47,752 nucleotides of DNA from an uncultured Collinsella sp. (GTDB lineage Bacteria; Actinomycetota; Coriobacteriia; Coriobacteriales; Coriobacteriaceae), in the NCBI GenBank assembly GCA_959019775.1, contig CAUEPS010000015.1, positions 1 through 47,752 of the forward strand, in the 5' to 3' direction. Under the pieces are notes generated by a model. That model saw nothing but the letters and a program-made list of their open reading frames with translations. It made no database searches and had not been told where the DNA came from. Position 1 is the stretch's first letter. Every line of letters starts with the position of its first letter. The translations under genes were made by a program, and so were the position numbers. Positions 7,131-16,032 of this stretch are shown in pieces.

Positions 7131-8171
7131 TTACAGCTCGACGAGCTGGCCGGTCTCGGCGGCCTCCTTGATAGCGTTGAGAAGCGTGAGCGTCTTAACG
7201 TTGTCGGCGGGGGTTACGACGGGCTCGACCTCGCGGCGGACAACCTTCACAAAGTGCTTGAGCTGCATCTTGTGCGGCAGCGCCGGGTCGACGGCCGGAA
7301 TCTCCATCTGCAGCGGCTTATGCCAGTTGGAGGCGCCGTCGTAGGAGAACTGGTGCAGGCGGGGCAGCGAAAGGGCGCCCTTAGTGCCGCCGATAAAGTA
7401 GGCGTCGGCGTCGAAGGGACGATACTGCGGATCCTCGCGAGCGGTTGCCTCCCAGTTCCAGGGGCTGGCGGTGGCGTCGGAGATGGTCATGCTCGCGAGC
7501 GCGCCATCGGCAAAACGGACGTTGACCACGGCGGAGTCCTCGGTCTCAAAACCGCGGGCGGCGCTGGACTGCATGCCCTGGACGGCAACGGGCTCGCCCA
7601 GCAGGTAACGGAGCAGGTCGACGTCGTGCACCAGGTTGACCAGGATCGGGCCGGCACCCTTCTTGCGGCGCCACTCGACATCGAAGTACTCGTCGTTCTT
7701 ATAGATCATGTAGTGGAAGCTCGATACGGTGAGCTTGCCCAGTTCGCCGGACTCGATGATCTCCTTGGCCTTGTTGACGAAGGGGTTGTGGCGACGGTGC
7801 TGGCCCACGAGCACGGGCACGCCGGCGGTCTCGGCCTCGGCGGCGAAGGCCTGAGCATCCTCGAGGTCGTTGGAGATCGGCTTTTCGACCAGCGGCACGA
7901 TGTTGCGCTTCACAGCCTCGCGGGCAACGCCCAGGTGTAGGTCGTTGGGCGTGGCGATGATGACGGCCTCGGGCTTGACCTCGTCCATCATCTGGGCGGG
8001 ATCGGTATAAAACGGCACGCCGGCGGCCTCGGCCGTGGCGCGGGCGCCCTCAAAGGCGTCGGCGATGGCGACGAGCTCGGCCTCGGGCTCCTCGGTGACA
8101 AAGCGGATGTGGTTGCGGCCCATGGCGCCGGCGCCGATAACGGCAATGCGGACGGGGTTGAGCTCAGACAT
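7131..8171 (-). CDS. Gfo/Idh/MocA-family oxidoreductase
   Basis: A 346-residue NAD(P)-dependent dehydrogenase. The N-terminal Rossmann fold has GAGAMG at residues 13-18; the family EKP motif (Glu96-Lys97-Pro98) follows the ATPNDLH segment. The C-terminal half contains the NLVHDVDLLRYLLG helix with the usual catalytic His-Asp pair. Family members act on inositols, sugars, sugar acids or related polyols. An AAGGAG site lies upstream of the ATG. It is the last gene of an operon with an MFS transporter (68-base gap) and an SDR, so a two-step oxidation/reduction of an imported compound is likely. The substrate cannot be read from the sequence. Confidence 0.85.
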   Translation of the reverse strand: MSELNPVRIAVIGAGAMGRNHIRFVTEEPEAELVAIADAFEGARATAEAAGVPFYTDPAQMMDEVKPEAVIIATPNDLHLGVAREAVKRNIVPLVEKPISNDLEDAQAFAAEAETAGVPVLVGQHRRHNPFVNKAKEIIESGELGKLTVSSFHYMIYKNDEYFDVEWRRKKGAGPILVNLVHDVDLLRYLLGEPVAVQGMQSSAARGFETEDSAVVNVRFADGALASMTISDATASPWNWEATAREDPQYRPFDADAYFIGGTKGALSLPRLHQFSYDGASNWHKPLQMEIPAVDPALPHKMQLKHFVKVVRREVEPVVTPADNVKTLTLLNAIKEAAETGQLVEL

Positions 8172-8238
8172 TTCGACTCCTTAATACTGGTGGCGGTGGA
8201 ATGCGGCAAGGGGGCGGTCCTTGCCGCATCAAGCAAAA

Positions 8239-9495
8239 CTAGGCGGACTTCTTCTTGCTGTCGGAGACCATCATGTAGACGGTGAGCACGACGGCGATTG
8301 CGGCGATTACGATGGCACCGTAGAAGGACTGCTGGTAGGCGGCGCTGCCGGCCTCGGCGTGATACAGCACGGCGGTGATGGGCTGGCTGATCCAGGTGGA
8401 GGCGGCGTAACCCAAAAACATGATGCCGTAGTTGACGCCGATGTTGCTGGTGCCAAAGGCGCCTCCGGTGAGCGGCGGGTAGATGACGAGCAGGGCGCCA
8501 AAGCTAAAGCCGAGCAGGGCGAGCGCCACAAAGAACATGCTCTGCGTAAAGCTCATCGACATGATGACGAGCGCGACGATGGTGACGACAAGGCTGATGA
8601 GCAGCGACTTATAGGCGCCGAGCTTGTCGATGATCTGGCCAAAGGACAGACGACCGACCAGGTTGGCGCAGGTGTTGACGGAGACGACCACACCGCCGAG
8701 GGCGACGGCCGCGGCACTCGTGGGGTCGGCGAAGAGCTGGACGGCGGCGATGGAGGCAACCTTGCCCACGAGCAGGGTGCCCGCGGTGGCGGCAAAGGCG
8801 AAGGTGACGATGAGGACCCAGAAGCGCGGGGTCTTGACCATCTCGCCCGGGGTGAGGTCACCGAAGGTGCCGGCATGCGCGCCGCCCTTGGGGGCCTCGA
8901 AGCCCTCGGGCAGCCAACCGGCCTCGGGGGCCTTCAGGAACAGGGCGGAGGCGGCGATCGTCACAAAGAAGATGACGCCGAGTGCCTTGAGGGCGCCAAA
9001 GATGCCCAGGCTCGGGATGAGCAGCGAGGCGAGTACCGGGGACAGCACGGCGGGACCGGCGGTCGAAGCGGCCAGGGTGATGCCGGAAGCGAGACCCTTC
9101 TTGTCGATGAACCACTTTTGGCCGGTGGTGAGCGCCGGGTTGTAGCCCAGACCGTTGCCGACAGCGGCGACGAGCGAGAACCACAGGTAGAACTGCCACG
9201 GCTCGGTGACGGTGCCGGACATGAACCAGCCCACGCCGTAGCACACGGCGGCGGCGATCACGACGTTGCGCGGGCCGATCTTATCGGAGATGCGGCCGGC
9301 GAAGATGCCCGTCACGGCCATGATGGTCTGAAAGACCGGGAAGGCCCAGGTAAGAGCGCTGGACCACTCGGGGTAGACGGCGAGCAGGTTCTTGCTCACG
9401 ACGGAATACAGCGCGATGGAGCTGATGAAGAACATGGTGACGCACGCGGCGGAAAGCACGACGGCGCGACCCTTGTTGGAGTTGCTGGAAGCCAT
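8239..9495 (-). CDS. MFS transporter, oxalate/formate antiporter-like (OFA type)
   Basis: A 418-residue transporter with about 12 membrane spans. The AGRISDKIGPRNV loop between spans 2 and 3 is the MFS signature (GxxxDxxGxR type), and GYNPALTTGQKWFIDKKGLASG is characteristic of the OFA group that moves small carboxylates. A second GRLSFGQIIDKLG loop marks the second half. The gene sits between an SDR and a Gfo/Idh/MocA enzyme in one minus-strand operon, so it probably imports or exchanges their substrate, perhaps a carboxylated cyclic or sugar-acid compound (inference). An AAAGAG-like site precedes the ATG. Confidence 0.82.
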   Translation of the reverse strand: MASSNSNKGRAVVLSAACVTMFFISSIALYSVVSKNLLAVYPEWSSALTWAFPVFQTIMAVTGIFAGRISDKIGPRNVVIAAAVCYGVGWFMSGTVTEPWQFYLWFSLVAAVGNGLGYNPALTTGQKWFIDKKGLASGITLAASTAGPAVLSPVLASLLIPSLGIFGALKALGVIFFVTIAASALFLKAPEAGWLPEGFEAPKGGAHAGTFGDLTPGEMVKTPRFWVLIVTFAFAATAGTLLVGKVASIAAVQLFADPTSAAAVALGGVVVSVNTCANLVGRLSFGQIIDKLGAYKSLLISLVVTIVALVIMSMSFTQSMFFVALALLGFSFGALLVIYPPLTGGAFGTSNIGVNYGIMFLGYAASTWISQPITAVLYHAEAGSAAYQQSFYGAIVIAAIAVVLTVYMMVSDSKKKSA

Positions 9496-9561
9496 TTGAC
9501 TCTTTCTAATCGATACGGGGGAGGAGCGGGCGTGTCCGCGGGGCCTCCCTGTCAGGTTGGT

Positions 9562-10443
9562 TTACTGGTCGGTCGGCTTGGCGACGCCGGACTCATCGGA
9601 CCAAAGCTCGACACCCTTGTTCTTGAGGTAGTTGTCGGCATAGGCGCGACGGCCGCCGGGCTTGGCGGTGAGATCGCCCATCATGTTGGAGAAGCCGCCG
9701 TCGACCTTGATGGCGTCGCCGGTGGTAAAGTCTGAGCGCTTGGACGCCAGGAACATGACGGCGTTGGCGATATCGCCGACCTCGCCGATGCGGCGCGTGG
9801 CGATCAGACGGCTGCGGCTCTTTTCGACCTCGGGGTCGGCGTAGAAGTTGGCCGACATCGGGGTCTTAACGAAGCAGGGCTCGACGCAGTTGGAACGCAC
9901 GCCGTAGGGGCCCCACTCGGCAGCGAGCATCTTGGACATCATGTTGACGCCCGCCTTGGTGGAGCTGTACACGCCCGAGAACGTCTCGGGGGAGTGGCTG
10001 GCAACGGTCGAGATGTGCACCAGGCGACCCTGGCCGGCCTTGATCATCTCGCGACCAAAGCGCTGCGAGGTGATGAAGTAACCGGTGAGGTTGACATTGA
10101 GCACCTGCTCCCAGTCGCTCAGCGGCAGGTCCTCCATGGCGGCGAAGCGCAGGATGCCGGCGGTGTTGACAAGGACGTCGACGCGGCCGAAGTCGGCGAT
10201 GGTGGCGTCGACGGCGGCCTGAACCTCGGCCTCGTCGGTGGCGTTCATCTTGTAACCCTCGGCGTGGATGCCAAACTCGGCGGCGAGGTCGGCGGCTGCG
10301 GCCTTGACCTTCTCCTCGTCCAGGTCGAGCAGGACGACGTTGGCGCCATTGCGGGCGAACTCGCGGCAGATCTCGGCGCCCATACCGCCGAGCGCGCCAG
10401 TCACGGCGCAGACATCGCCCTCGAGCTTAAGCCAATTGCTCAT
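9562..10443 (-). CDS. Short-chain dehydrogenase/reductase (SDR)
   Basis: A 293-residue classical SDR with a TGALGGMG cofactor loop (residues 15-22), NTAG at 93-96, the catalytic Ser145/Thr146 region and Tyr159-x3-Lys163 (YSSTK). The C-terminus is longer than the usual 250 residues by an extension from about 255 with AKPGGRRAYADNYLKNKGVELW, which is not part of the core fold. It is the first gene of the operon, with AAGGGA before the ATG, and is divergent from the LysR gene at 10676. It is likely controlled by that LysR protein and works with the downstream transporter and Idh-type enzyme. Hydroxysteroid, polyol or cyclitol substrates are possible; none is demonstrated. Confidence 0.85.
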   Translation of the reverse strand: MSNWLKLEGDVCAVTGALGGMGAEICREFARNGANVVLLDLDEEKVKAAAADLAAEFGIHAEGYKMNATDEAEVQAAVDATIADFGRVDVLVNTAGILRFAAMEDLPLSDWEQVLNVNLTGYFITSQRFGREMIKAGQGRLVHISTVASHSPETFSGVYSSTKAGVNMMSKMLAAEWGPYGVRSNCVEPCFVKTPMSANFYADPEVEKSRSRLIATRRIGEVGDIANAVMFLASKRSDFTTGDAIKVDGGFSNMMGDLTAKPGGRRAYADNYLKNKGVELWSDESGVAKPTDQ

Positions 10444-10675
10444 AGGAACTTCCCTTCTCGTGCCTCCCGGTGGGTCGCTCCCATTAACCGACCCAGGTGG
10501 TTTTCGCTGGTTATCGTATGCTTTGCATTTGCGCAGGTGAATTGCATATTTGTTAGAATGGCGTTAACCGTAGGTTTACACTGTGTGATGCAGATTATTC
10601 TCAATGGGCGCGTGACCTGCGAAAACAACCCCCTGTGGCACCATGCGGGCACAGGCGCGAAAACGGGAGATTGAC
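10444..10675. promoter_or_regulatory. Divergent promoter region between SDR operon and lysR
   Basis: This AT-richer stretch contains TATGCTTTGCAT (about 10517-10528) followed by AATTGCATA (about 10541-10549), a pair of related ATGC/GCAT sites around 10 bases apart. Several T-N11-A LysR-type half patterns can be drawn here. No strong -35/-10 pair is evident on either strand. Position between a LysR gene and a divergent enzyme operon is the classical arrangement for LysR control. Confidence 0.45.
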
Positions 10676-11554
10676 GTGTACGATCGACGACTCGAGGCCA
10701 TATCGGCCGCCGCGGAGCTGGGAAGCTTCTCGCGTGCGGCTGCAAAATTGCGCGTGTCGACCCCGGCGCTCGTCAAGCAGGTGTCGGGATTTGAGGCGGA
10801 GTTCGGTATTACGCTGTTCGAGCGCTCGCATTCGGGTGTTAAGGTGACGCCGGCAGGTGCTCTGCTGGTGGACGATGCACGTTCGATCATGCGGCAGTCC
10901 GAGGACGCGCTACGCCGTGCCCGACGCGCGGCGGGCGATGGCGGGGCCGTGCGTCTGGGCGTGTCGATGATGTGTCCGGGGCGCCAGACGCTGTCGATGT
11001 GGACGGGTGTGCACGAGCTGGAGCCATCACTGCGATTTGAGATCGTGCCGGTAAGCGACCTCTATGACGAGCGCGAATCCGTCATGCGTAGCCTCGGTCG
11101 CGAGGTGGATGTAGTGCAGTCGAGTTTTTCGACCCCACGCTGGGGCGACACCTGCCAAAAGCTCCGCATCGTTAACGTGCCGTTTTATATCGACCTGCCG
11201 CGCACGAGCCCGCTGGCGCGCAAGAATCGCATCACGGTCGCCGACTTGGAAGGCATGCGCCTGCGCGTGCTCCGTCACGGCAACGATGCCATGGACAGCC
11301 TGCGTATCGACCTGTTAGCCGACGGCGGCGTGGACGTGATCGACGTGGATAGCTTCGACTTTGCGCTCTTTAACGAGGCGGAGGAAAAGGGCGACGCGGT
11401 GCTCACCTGCGGCGCATGGTCGGGGGTACACCCGGCCTTTGTGGGCGTGCCGTTCCTGTGCGGCCGCGAGGTGCCGGTCTTTCTGCACTACCCGCTCGAG
11501 CCCACCCTCCAAGTCCAAAAATTCGTGAACGCCATGGCCCAACTCCTCAAGTAG
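10676..11554 (+). CDS. LysR-family transcriptional regulator
   Basis: A 292-residue regulator. The N-terminal winged helix-turn-helix spans residues 1-60 (RRLEAISAAAELGSFSRAAA, then TPALVKQVSGFEAEFGITLFERS), followed by the effector-binding domain. The GTG at 10676 is preferred over the ATG at 10643: it has GGGAG upstream and places the protein start directly before the conserved first helix. The gene is divergent from the SDR-MFS-oxidoreductase operon, which it probably controls in response to that pathway's compound. A terminator follows at 11593. Confidence 0.85.
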   Translation: MYDRRLEAISAAAELGSFSRAAAKLRVSTPALVKQVSGFEAEFGITLFERSHSGVKVTPAGALLVDDARSIMRQSEDALRRARRAAGDGGAVRLGVSMMCPGRQTLSMWTGVHELEPSLRFEIVPVSDLYDERESVMRSLGREVDVVQSSFSTPRWGDTCQKLRIVNVPFYIDLPRTSPLARKNRITVADLEGMRLRVLRHGNDAMDSLRIDLLADGGVDVIDVDSFDFALFNEAEEKGDAVLTCGAWSGVHPAFVGVPFLCGREVPVFLHYPLEPTLQVQKFVNAMAQLLK

Positions 11555-11592
11555 CTCACCTGGAACGGGACTTTTTTGACTCCTTACAAAAT

Positions 11593-11632
11593 GAGGCCCT
11601 GGCCAAACGGCCAGGGCCTCACCACTTCTTTT
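11593..11632 (+). terminator. Terminator after lysR
   Basis: GAGGCCCTGGCC pairs perfectly with GGCCAGGGCCTC around AAAC (11593-11620), followed after a few bases by TTCTTTTT. Confidence 0.8.
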
Positions 11633-11658
11633 TAGGCTGCGAGAAAAGGCTGCGCGTA

Positions 11659-11762
11659 GGAGTTCCCCGAGGGAGACGGGGTGTTTGCTCCGCGCGCAGT
11701 TTCGCAGCGAAGCGAGAATGTTTGAGCACGGAGTAAACACCCCGTCTCCCTCGGGGAACTCC
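11659..11762. repeat. 104-bp palindromic element with 34-bp arms
   Basis: The left arm 11659-11692 starts GGAGTTCCCCGAGGGAGACG and ends GCTCCG. It pairs with 11729-11762 at 33 of 34 positions. The 36-base centre has its own GCGCAG/TTCGCAGCGAA pairings. No T-run follows on either strand, so it is more than a simple terminator. It sits between convergent lysR and the ABC exporter operon. Confidence 0.7.
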
Positions 11763-11788
11763 GTTGGGAGCGTTGGGGCTGTTTTGAG

Positions 11789-13708
11789 CTACTCCAGCTC
11801 AAACGCTCCGGTGTAGAGCTGGTAGTAATACCCGCGCTTGGCGATCAGCTCGTCGTGGTTGCCGCGCTCGATGATGCGGCCGTGGTCCAGACAGATGATC
11901 GCGTCGGAGTTGCGCACGGTGGACAGGCGGTGCGCGATGACAAACGTCGTGCGACCCTCCATGAGCTTGTCCATGCCCGCTTGCACGATGGCCTCGGTGC
12001 GGGTGTCGATGGAGCTCGTGGCCTCGTCCAGAATCATCGCCGGCGGATCGGCGACGGCGGCGCGTGCGATCGAAATCAGCTGGCGCTGGCCCTGCGACAG
12101 CTGCGCGCCGTTGCCGGTGAGCATCGTGTCGTAGCCGTCGGGCAGGCGGGTGATAAAGTCGTCCGCGCCCGCGAGCTTGGCCGCCGCGATGCACTCCTCG
12201 TCGGTGGCGTCCAGGTTGCCGTAGCGGATGTTATCCATCACGGTGCCGGTGAACAGGTTCACGTCCTGCAGCACCACGCCCAGCGAGCGGCGCAGATCGG
12301 CCTTGCGGATCTTGTTGACGTTGATGCCGTCGTAGCGGATCTTGCCATCGGCGATGTCATAGAAACGGTTGATGAGGTTGGTGATGGTCGTCTTGCCGGC
12401 ACCGGTGGCACCGACAAACGCGACCTTCTGGCCCGGCTTAGCAAACACGGACACGCCGTGCAGCACCTCGTGGTCGGGCGTGTAGCCAAAGTCGACGTTG
12501 TCCATGACCAGGTCGCCGCGCAGCGGTACGTACTCGATCTCGCCGGTCGCGCGGTGCGGATGCTTCCACGCCCACATGCCGGTGTGGTGGTCGGCCTCCT
12601 CGAGCTGCCAGGTATCGGGGTTCACCTGCGCGTTGACGAGCGTCACGTAGCCTTCGTCGGTCTCGGGCTTCTCGTCGATGAGCTCAAAGATGCGGTCGGC
12701 GCCGGCGAGGCCCATGACCACGGCGTTGATCTGCTGCGAGATCTGACCGATCTGTCCGCAGAATTGCTTGGTCATGTTGAGGAACGGCACCACGACGGCG
12801 ATGGACAGTGTCATGCCCGAGATGCTCAGGTTGGGCACGCCCAGCGCCAGGAAAATGCCGCCTGCCAGTGCGACCAGCACGTAGAGCAGGTTGCCCAGGT
12901 TCATAAGGATAGGCATGAGGATGTTGGCGTACATGTTGGCCTTCTGCGAGACCTCGAAGAGCTTTTCATTGCGCTCGTCAAAATCAGCCTCGGCGGCAGA
13001 CTCGTGGCAGAATGCCTTGACGACCTTCTGGCCGTTCATGACTTCCTCGATATGGCCCTCGACCACGCCGAGCTCGGACTGCTGCGCAATAAAGAAACGC
13101 GCGGAGTTGGAGCCGAGCAGCTTGGTCATAAAGGTCATAAAGACGACGCCGGCCACAATGACCAGGCACATCCACACGCTGTAGTACAGCATGATAAAGA
13201 ATACCGTGACGATGACGATGGTCGTCATGAGCAGGTTGGGCAGCGACTGGCTGATCATCTGGCGCAGCGTGTCGATGTCGTTGGTGTAGTGGCTCATGAT
13301 GTCGCCGCGCTGGTGCGTGTCGAAGTAGCGAATCGGCAGGTCCTGCATGCGGTTGAACATCTTCTCGCGCAGCTTCTCGAGCGAGCCCTGCGTGACGATG
13401 GCCATGGCGCGGTTCCAGAAGAGCGAAGACAGGATGCCGACGCCGTAGATGCAGGCGAGGGTAGTCACGAGCTGTGCGATCTTGGGCTGTGCGGCTTCCC
13501 AATCGCCCGACTGCCACGATTCGCTAATAATCTGCAGGGCGCTCTGAAGGAAGGTCGCGCCGATGGAGTTGATGATGGCGCAGAGCACCACGCCGACGAC
13601 GACGAGGGGCAAAAGCACGGGGTAGAAGCCAAAGAGCGTCTTGATGAGGCGCGACATGGTGCCGCCCTTGCGGTTGAGCGCGCGCTCGGCGGTCGTTGCC
13701 TTACTCAT
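11789..13708 (-). CDS. ABC exporter, catalytically complete half (fused membrane and ATPase domains)
   Basis: A 639-residue half-transporter: about six membrane spans in the first 330 residues, then an ATPase. The nucleotide site is canonical: Walker A GATGAGKTT, Walker B ending AMILDEATSS with the catalytic Glu, and switch His in VIAHRLSTV. The signature is LSQGQ, slightly off LSGGQ. A segment of about 50 residues before the ATPase (TWQLEEADHHTGMWAWKHPH) is an insertion relative to common family members. The ATG at 13708 overlaps the stop of the upstream ABC gene by eight bases (ATGAGTAA) and has AAGGAGG, so the two are translationally coupled and probably form one heterodimer. Confidence 0.9.
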   Translation of the reverse strand: MSKATTAERALNRKGGTMSRLIKTLFGFYPVLLPLVVVGVVLCAIINSIGATFLQSALQIISESWQSGDWEAAQPKIAQLVTTLACIYGVGILSSLFWNRAMAIVTQGSLEKLREKMFNRMQDLPIRYFDTHQRGDIMSHYTNDIDTLRQMISQSLPNLLMTTIVIVTVFFIMLYYSVWMCLVIVAGVVFMTFMTKLLGSNSARFFIAQQSELGVVEGHIEEVMNGQKVVKAFCHESAAEADFDERNEKLFEVSQKANMYANILMPILMNLGNLLYVLVALAGGIFLALGVPNLSISGMTLSIAVVVPFLNMTKQFCGQIGQISQQINAVVMGLAGADRIFELIDEKPETDEGYVTLVNAQVNPDTWQLEEADHHTGMWAWKHPHRATGEIEYVPLRGDLVMDNVDFGYTPDHEVLHGVSVFAKPGQKVAFVGATGAGKTTITNLINRFYDIADGKIRYDGINVNKIRKADLRRSLGVVLQDVNLFTGTVMDNIRYGNLDATDEECIAAAKLAGADDFITRLPDGYDTMLTGNGAQLSQGQRQLISIARAAVADPPAMILDEATSSIDTRTEAIVQAGMDKLMEGRTTFVIAHRLSTVRNSDAIICLDHGRIIERGNHDELIAKRGYYYQLYTGAFELE

Positions 13709-15515
13709 GTGCCTCGCCTCCTTCCTGGGTCTGAGCCTGCGTTGCGGATGCCTCGGTGTCGGCCTCGACGGCCCCTTCGCCCTCGGCAGACATCTTGTTT
13801 TGCGAGGTAAAGGTCTCGCGGTAGATCTCGCTCGTCTTAAGCAGCTCGTCATGGTTGCCGATCTGCGCGATGCGGCCGCCCTCCATGACGATGATGCGGT
13901 CTGCATCCTGTACGGAGCTAATGCGCTGGGCGATGATGAGCTTGGTCGTGTTGGGCAGATAGCTTGCCAACCCTGCGCGAATCTTGGCGTCGGTCTTGGT
14001 GTCGACGGCGCTAGTGGAGTCGTCCAGGATCAAGATCTTGGGGCGACGCAGCAGGGCACGCGCAATGCACAGGCGCTGCTTCTGACCGCCGGAAACATTG
14101 GAGCCGCCCTGCTCGATCCAGGTGTCGTAACCCTTGGGGAAGCCGTCGACAAACTCATCGGCGCAGGCCAGATGTGCCGCCTCGCGGACTTCCTCGTCGG
14201 TGGCGTTCGGGTCGCCCCAGCGCAGGTTCTCGGCGATGGTGCCGCTAAACAGCACGTTTTTCTGTAGCACCATGGCCACTTGGTGACGCAGTGCGTCCAG
14301 GTCGTAGTCGCGCACGTCCATGCCGCCCACGCGCACGGTGCCTTCGGTGGCGTCGTACAGGCGGGCGATGAGGTTTACGAGCGTGGACTTGGCCGAGCCG
14401 GTGCCGCCGATGATGCCGATGGTCTCGCCGCTCTTAATGTGCAGGTCGATATCGTCGAGCGCCTGGCGCTTCGCATGCGCGGAATACTTAAAGCTCACGT
14501 GGTCAAAGTCGATGGAGCCGTCGGCAACCTCGAGCACGGGCTCGGCGGGATCGGCGATCGTGGGCTCGGCGGCCAGCACCTCGGTAATGCGGTGCGCCGA
14601 TTCGTCGGCCATGGTCACCATGACAAAGATCATCGACAGCTGCATCAGGCTCATGAGGATCTGAAAACCGTAGGTAAAGATCGAGGAGAGCTGGCCCACG
14701 TCGAACAGCGTGCCCTGGCTCGTGATGATGAGCTTGGAGCCCAGGTAGATGATGACGACAAACGCGCCGTTGACGCAGATGTTCATCATGGGGTTGTTAA
14801 AGGCGAGCAGCTTCTCGGCGCGGGTGAAGTCCATCTGGACGTCGCGTGCGGCGGTCGCGAACTTCTCCTTCTCAAAGTCTTCGCGCACATAGCTCTTGAC
14901 CACGCGCATGCCGGTGACGTTTTCCTCGACGGACTCGTTAAGGGCGTCGTACTTGTGGAACACGCGCGAGAAGATGGGGCGCACCTTAAAGATGATAAAG
15001 AACAGTCCAAAGCCCAGTAGCGGAATGATGGCCAGGTAGACCATGGCGACGCTGCCGCCCATGATAAACGCCATGGTAAAGGCGAAGATCAATACCAGCG
15101 GCGCGCGCACGGCGATACGGATAATCATCATAAAGGCCTGCTGAACGTTGTTGATGTCGGTGGTCAGGCGCGTGACGAGCGAGGAGCTCGAGAACTCATC
15201 GATGTTGGCAAAGCTGAACGTCTGGATCTTGTAGAACAGGTCGTGACGCAGGTTCTTGGCGAAGCCGCAGCTCGCATGGCTGCAGGTGACGCCGGCAGCG
15301 GCACCAAAAGCAAGGGATGTCAGCGCGATGAGCACCAAAAAGCCCGCGGTGGGAAGCATCTCGGCTACGGTGGCGCCGTCTTTGATGGCGTCGATCAGGT
15401 TGGCGGTGATAAATGGAATCAGCATTTCGCAGAGCACCTCGCCAAGCACGAGCAGCGGCGTGGCAACAGTGACTTTCATATAGTCGCGGATGCTGCCCAT
15501 GAGGGTTTTAATCAT
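13701..15515 (-). CDS. ABC exporter, degenerate-site half (fused membrane and ATPase domains)
   Basis: A 604-residue half-transporter with six predicted spans and an ATPase domain. Walker A is GGTGSAKST and the signature SGGQK is intact, but the residue after Walker B is Asp (LILDDSTSAVD) instead of the catalytic Glu, and the switch His is Gln (IIAQRISSV). This is the pattern of the non-hydrolysing partner in heterodimeric exporters such as BmrCD or TM287/288. Its start overlaps the marR stop by eight bases, and its stop overlaps the start of the second half by eight bases. The acidic C-terminal tail (SAEGEGAVEADTEASATQAQ) is poorly conserved. Export of drugs, peptides or lipids is likely; cargo unknown. 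Confidence 0.9.
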   Translation of the reverse strand: MIKTLMGSIRDYMKVTVATPLLVLGEVLCEMLIPFITANLIDAIKDGATVAEMLPTAGFLVLIALTSLAFGAAAGVTCSHASCGFAKNLRHDLFYKIQTFSFANIDEFSSSSLVTRLTTDINNVQQAFMMIIRIAVRAPLVLIFAFTMAFIMGGSVAMVYLAIIPLLGFGLFFIIFKVRPIFSRVFHKYDALNESVEENVTGMRVVKSYVREDFEKEKFATAARDVQMDFTRAEKLLAFNNPMMNICVNGAFVVIIYLGSKLIITSQGTLFDVGQLSSIFTYGFQILMSLMQLSMIFVMVTMADESAHRITEVLAAEPTIADPAEPVLEVADGSIDFDHVSFKYSAHAKRQALDDIDLHIKSGETIGIIGGTGSAKSTLVNLIARLYDATEGTVRVGGMDVRDYDLDALRHQVAMVLQKNVLFSGTIAENLRWGDPNATDEEVREAAHLACADEFVDGFPKGYDTWIEQGGSNVSGGQKQRLCIARALLRRPKILILDDSTSAVDTKTDAKIRAGLASYLPNTTKLIIAQRISSVQDADRIIVMEGGRIAQIGNHDELLKTSEIYRETFTSQNKMSAEGEGAVEADTEASATQAQTQEGGEAHE

Positions 15516-16011
15516 CCAGTTCCTCCCAGGTTACACGGATTTTATCGAGCATTTCGGCGAGGTCTTCGCGCTCGTCGTGGGTGAGGGCACTAAAGGCCTG
15601 CTCTCTAAAGCGAATGCGGGCTGCCTGGTCGATGCGGGCGTTTTCCCGGCCGGTTTCGGTCAGGCGAATGGTGAGTTGCCGTCGATCCTTGGGGTTACGG
15701 CTGCGTTCGATGAGGCCGTTGAGCTCGAGCTTGGACAGGATCTCGGAAAGCGACCCCGGCTTGAGGTCAAAGTGCATGCCGAGTTCCTGCTGCGACATCT
15801 CGCCGCCGGGCTGCTTGGCCAGCAGGCAGATGATGGGTGCCTTGCCGGACACGCCTCCGCCATGAAAATGCATGTAATGGCCGCAAAAGCCCAGGCCATT
15901 GAGGATGCGCTTGGCAAGCTTGTCTTCCGAGCCAACCGCTTCGGGTACATCAGCCGGCTGTGACGGGTCGCCGCCGGGCTCGTGCGGATAGACGAGTGGT
16001 TCAACACACAT
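15508..16011 (-). CDS. MarR-family transcriptional regulator
   Basis: A 167-residue winged-helix regulator: the recognition region GEMSQQELGMHFDLKPGSLSEILSKLELNGLIERSRNPKDRRQ includes the typical wing DRR, and dimerisation helices lie on either side. The first 35 residues are Pro/Glu-rich and outside the usual fold. It is the first gene of a three-gene operon with the exporter halves; its last codons overlap the next start. An inverted repeat covers its own promoter (16033-16068), so it probably represses the operon and is released by a compound the pump exports. Confidence 0.88.
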   Translation of the reverse strand: MCVEPLVYPHEPGGDPSQPADVPEAVGSEDKLAKRILNGLGFCGHYMHFHGGGVSGKAPIICLLAKQPGGEMSQQELGMHFDLKPGSLSEILSKLELNGLIERSRNPKDRRQLTIRLTETGRENARIDQAARIRFREQAFSALTHDEREDLAEMLDKIRVTWEELDD

Positions 16012-16032
16012 ATCTAAGCTTCGCTCCTTTCT

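Noticed and set aside
11855..13810. 651-codon plus-strand frame
   Set aside because: It is antisense to the two ABC exporter halves, rich in His, Val and Asp as expected from reverse-reading GC-rich codons.
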